Part shown: piece by piece, positions 63,373-64,000 of the stretch
How positions within the stretch are numbered: the stretch's first letter is position 1
Layout of the letters: each line of letters opens with the position of its first letter
Assembly (NCBI GenBank): GCA_035582835.1
Contig: JAYKAV010002972.1
Span: forward strand, 171,933 to 235,932
Direction of reading: 5' to 3'
Length of the DNA stretch: 64,000 nt
Source: Phoebastria nigripes
Lineage: Eukaryota > Chordata > Aves > Procellariiformes > Diomedeidae
The notes under the pieces: model-generated
The model's input: only the letters and a program-made list of their open reading frames with translations
Databases searched by the model: none
Told to the model about the DNA's origin: nothing
Program-made: the position numbers and the translations under genes

Positions 63373-64000
63373 GTAAGTAGTAATAACTTTGTATGCTTTT
63401 GCTTTTTTCCTGCATATGCATTAAGTTACTTACTGAATAATTCTAACAGTAAATAATCTGAAAAATCCTAGGAGTTGGCCCAAAAAATGTCATCATACAA
63501 GTTTTTCCACAGAATCCATAAGTGCACAGTAAATCGGTAGTGTTTGCATAGTGAAAAACATATTCAACCTGACTCTTTTGTTGTACTGAAGACTTTTCTA
63601 CTATTCTACGTTCTGCCAGGTATCTGTCTGAAAATTCACAAATTATATCCTTTTAAAGGGCATATCATCTAACCTAAGCATATTTTCTTGGTATTTTTCA
63701 TTGTGTAGAAGTTTCAGTGCTCAAAGAATCATCAAATCATTAAGGTTGAAAAAGACCTCTAAGATCGGGTCCAACCATCAACCCAACACCACCATGCCCA
63801 CTAAACCATGTCCCTAAGCGCCTCATCTACACGTCTTTTAAATACTTCCAGGGATGGTGACTCCACCACTTCCCTGGGCAGCCTCTTCCAATGCTTAACC
63901 ACTCTTTCAGTAAAGAAATTTTTCCCAATGTCCAATCTAAACCTCCCCTGGCGCAACTTGAGGCCATTTCCTCTTGTCCTATTGCTTGTTACTTGGGAGA
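63373..64000 (+). other. OXR1 intron (continues past window)
   Basis: GTAAGT donor. Unique AT-rich sequence to about 63723, then an antisense CR1 copy to the window edge. Confidence 0.85.
63724..64000 (-). mobile_element. CR1 LINE 3' fragment, antisense, cut by window end
   Basis: Starts with AAGAATCATCAAATCATTAA and TTGAAAAAGACCTCTAAGAT, then GGTCCAACC and the same CR1 3' UTR/ORF2 sequence as the copy at 303-543. It continues further into ORF2 (GAGGCCATTTCCTCTTGTCC, TATTGCTTGTTACTTGGGAG) and runs off the window. Confidence 0.93.

Larger units (their letters stand above)
1..64000 (+). other. OXR1: OXR1 gene, partial (internal exons and introns)
   Basis: Eleven coding exons on the + strand join in frame to 713 codons that follow vertebrate OXR1 from the LysM domain to the middle of the TLDc domain. 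OXR1 is known to protect cells, neurons in particular, from oxidative stress; TLDc proteins bind the V-ATPase. The first coding exons (N-terminus and start codon) lie upstream of base 1, and the last TLDc exons lie beyond base 64000. All internal introns begin GT and end AG. No promoter, start codon, stop codon or poly(A) site of the main transcript is in the window. The assignment rests on long stretches of recognisable OXR1 protein; the paralogue NCOA7 shares the architecture, but the linker and TLDc residues here read as OXR1. Confidence 0.97.

Overview
The window is an intron-rich stretch of a bird genome. Evidence for a bird: several CR1 non-LTR retrotransposon copies with the typical avian 3' end (AATCATAGAATCAT...TCCAACC on the complementary strand), a solo LTR of a type common in neoavian birds, sparse repeats overall, and bird-like G/T low-complexity tracts. 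I cannot name the species.

One protein-coding gene runs through the whole window on the + strand: OXR1 (oxidation resistance 1). Eleven consecutive internal coding exons are resolved (7525-7632, 8837-8950, 14631-14783, 22824-23008, 26467-27257, 31313-31481, 34647-34809, 54990-55070, 58658-58783, 59509-59661, 63277-63372). All introns inside the window are GT-AG, phases match at every junction, and the exons join into 2139 nt = 713 codons without a stop. Order along the protein: LysM domain, Ser/Pro linker, GRAM-like domain, long acidic disordered region, conserved basic/aromatic block, an 81-nt likely cassette exon, then the first part of the TLDc domain. The 5' exons (start codon) and the last TLDc exons lie outside the window, so the gene is partial at both ends.

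The remaining ~97% is intron. It holds CR1 fragments in both orientations (303-543, 12876-14218, 20903-20965, 32240-32520, 52036-52290, 63724-64000), one sense-orientation solo LTR (9296-9851) that keeps a TATA box and a consensus splice donor, a probable degenerate PIF/Harbinger-type DNA transposon remnant (about 53.2-54.2 kb), long homopolymers, G/T-rich tracts, a C-rich G4/i-motif tract, a Z-DNA-type alternating tract, and a 65-nt assembly gap (49927-49991). No tRNA, rRNA, CRISPR or second host protein gene is supported.

The points most worth following are: the sense LTR as a possible alternative promoter inside OXR1; the 81-nt in-frame exon with a weak donor; the Harbinger-like remnant; and the 20-kb intron 8, which contains a GC-richer segment and is one of the places where a TLDc-only short transcript could start.
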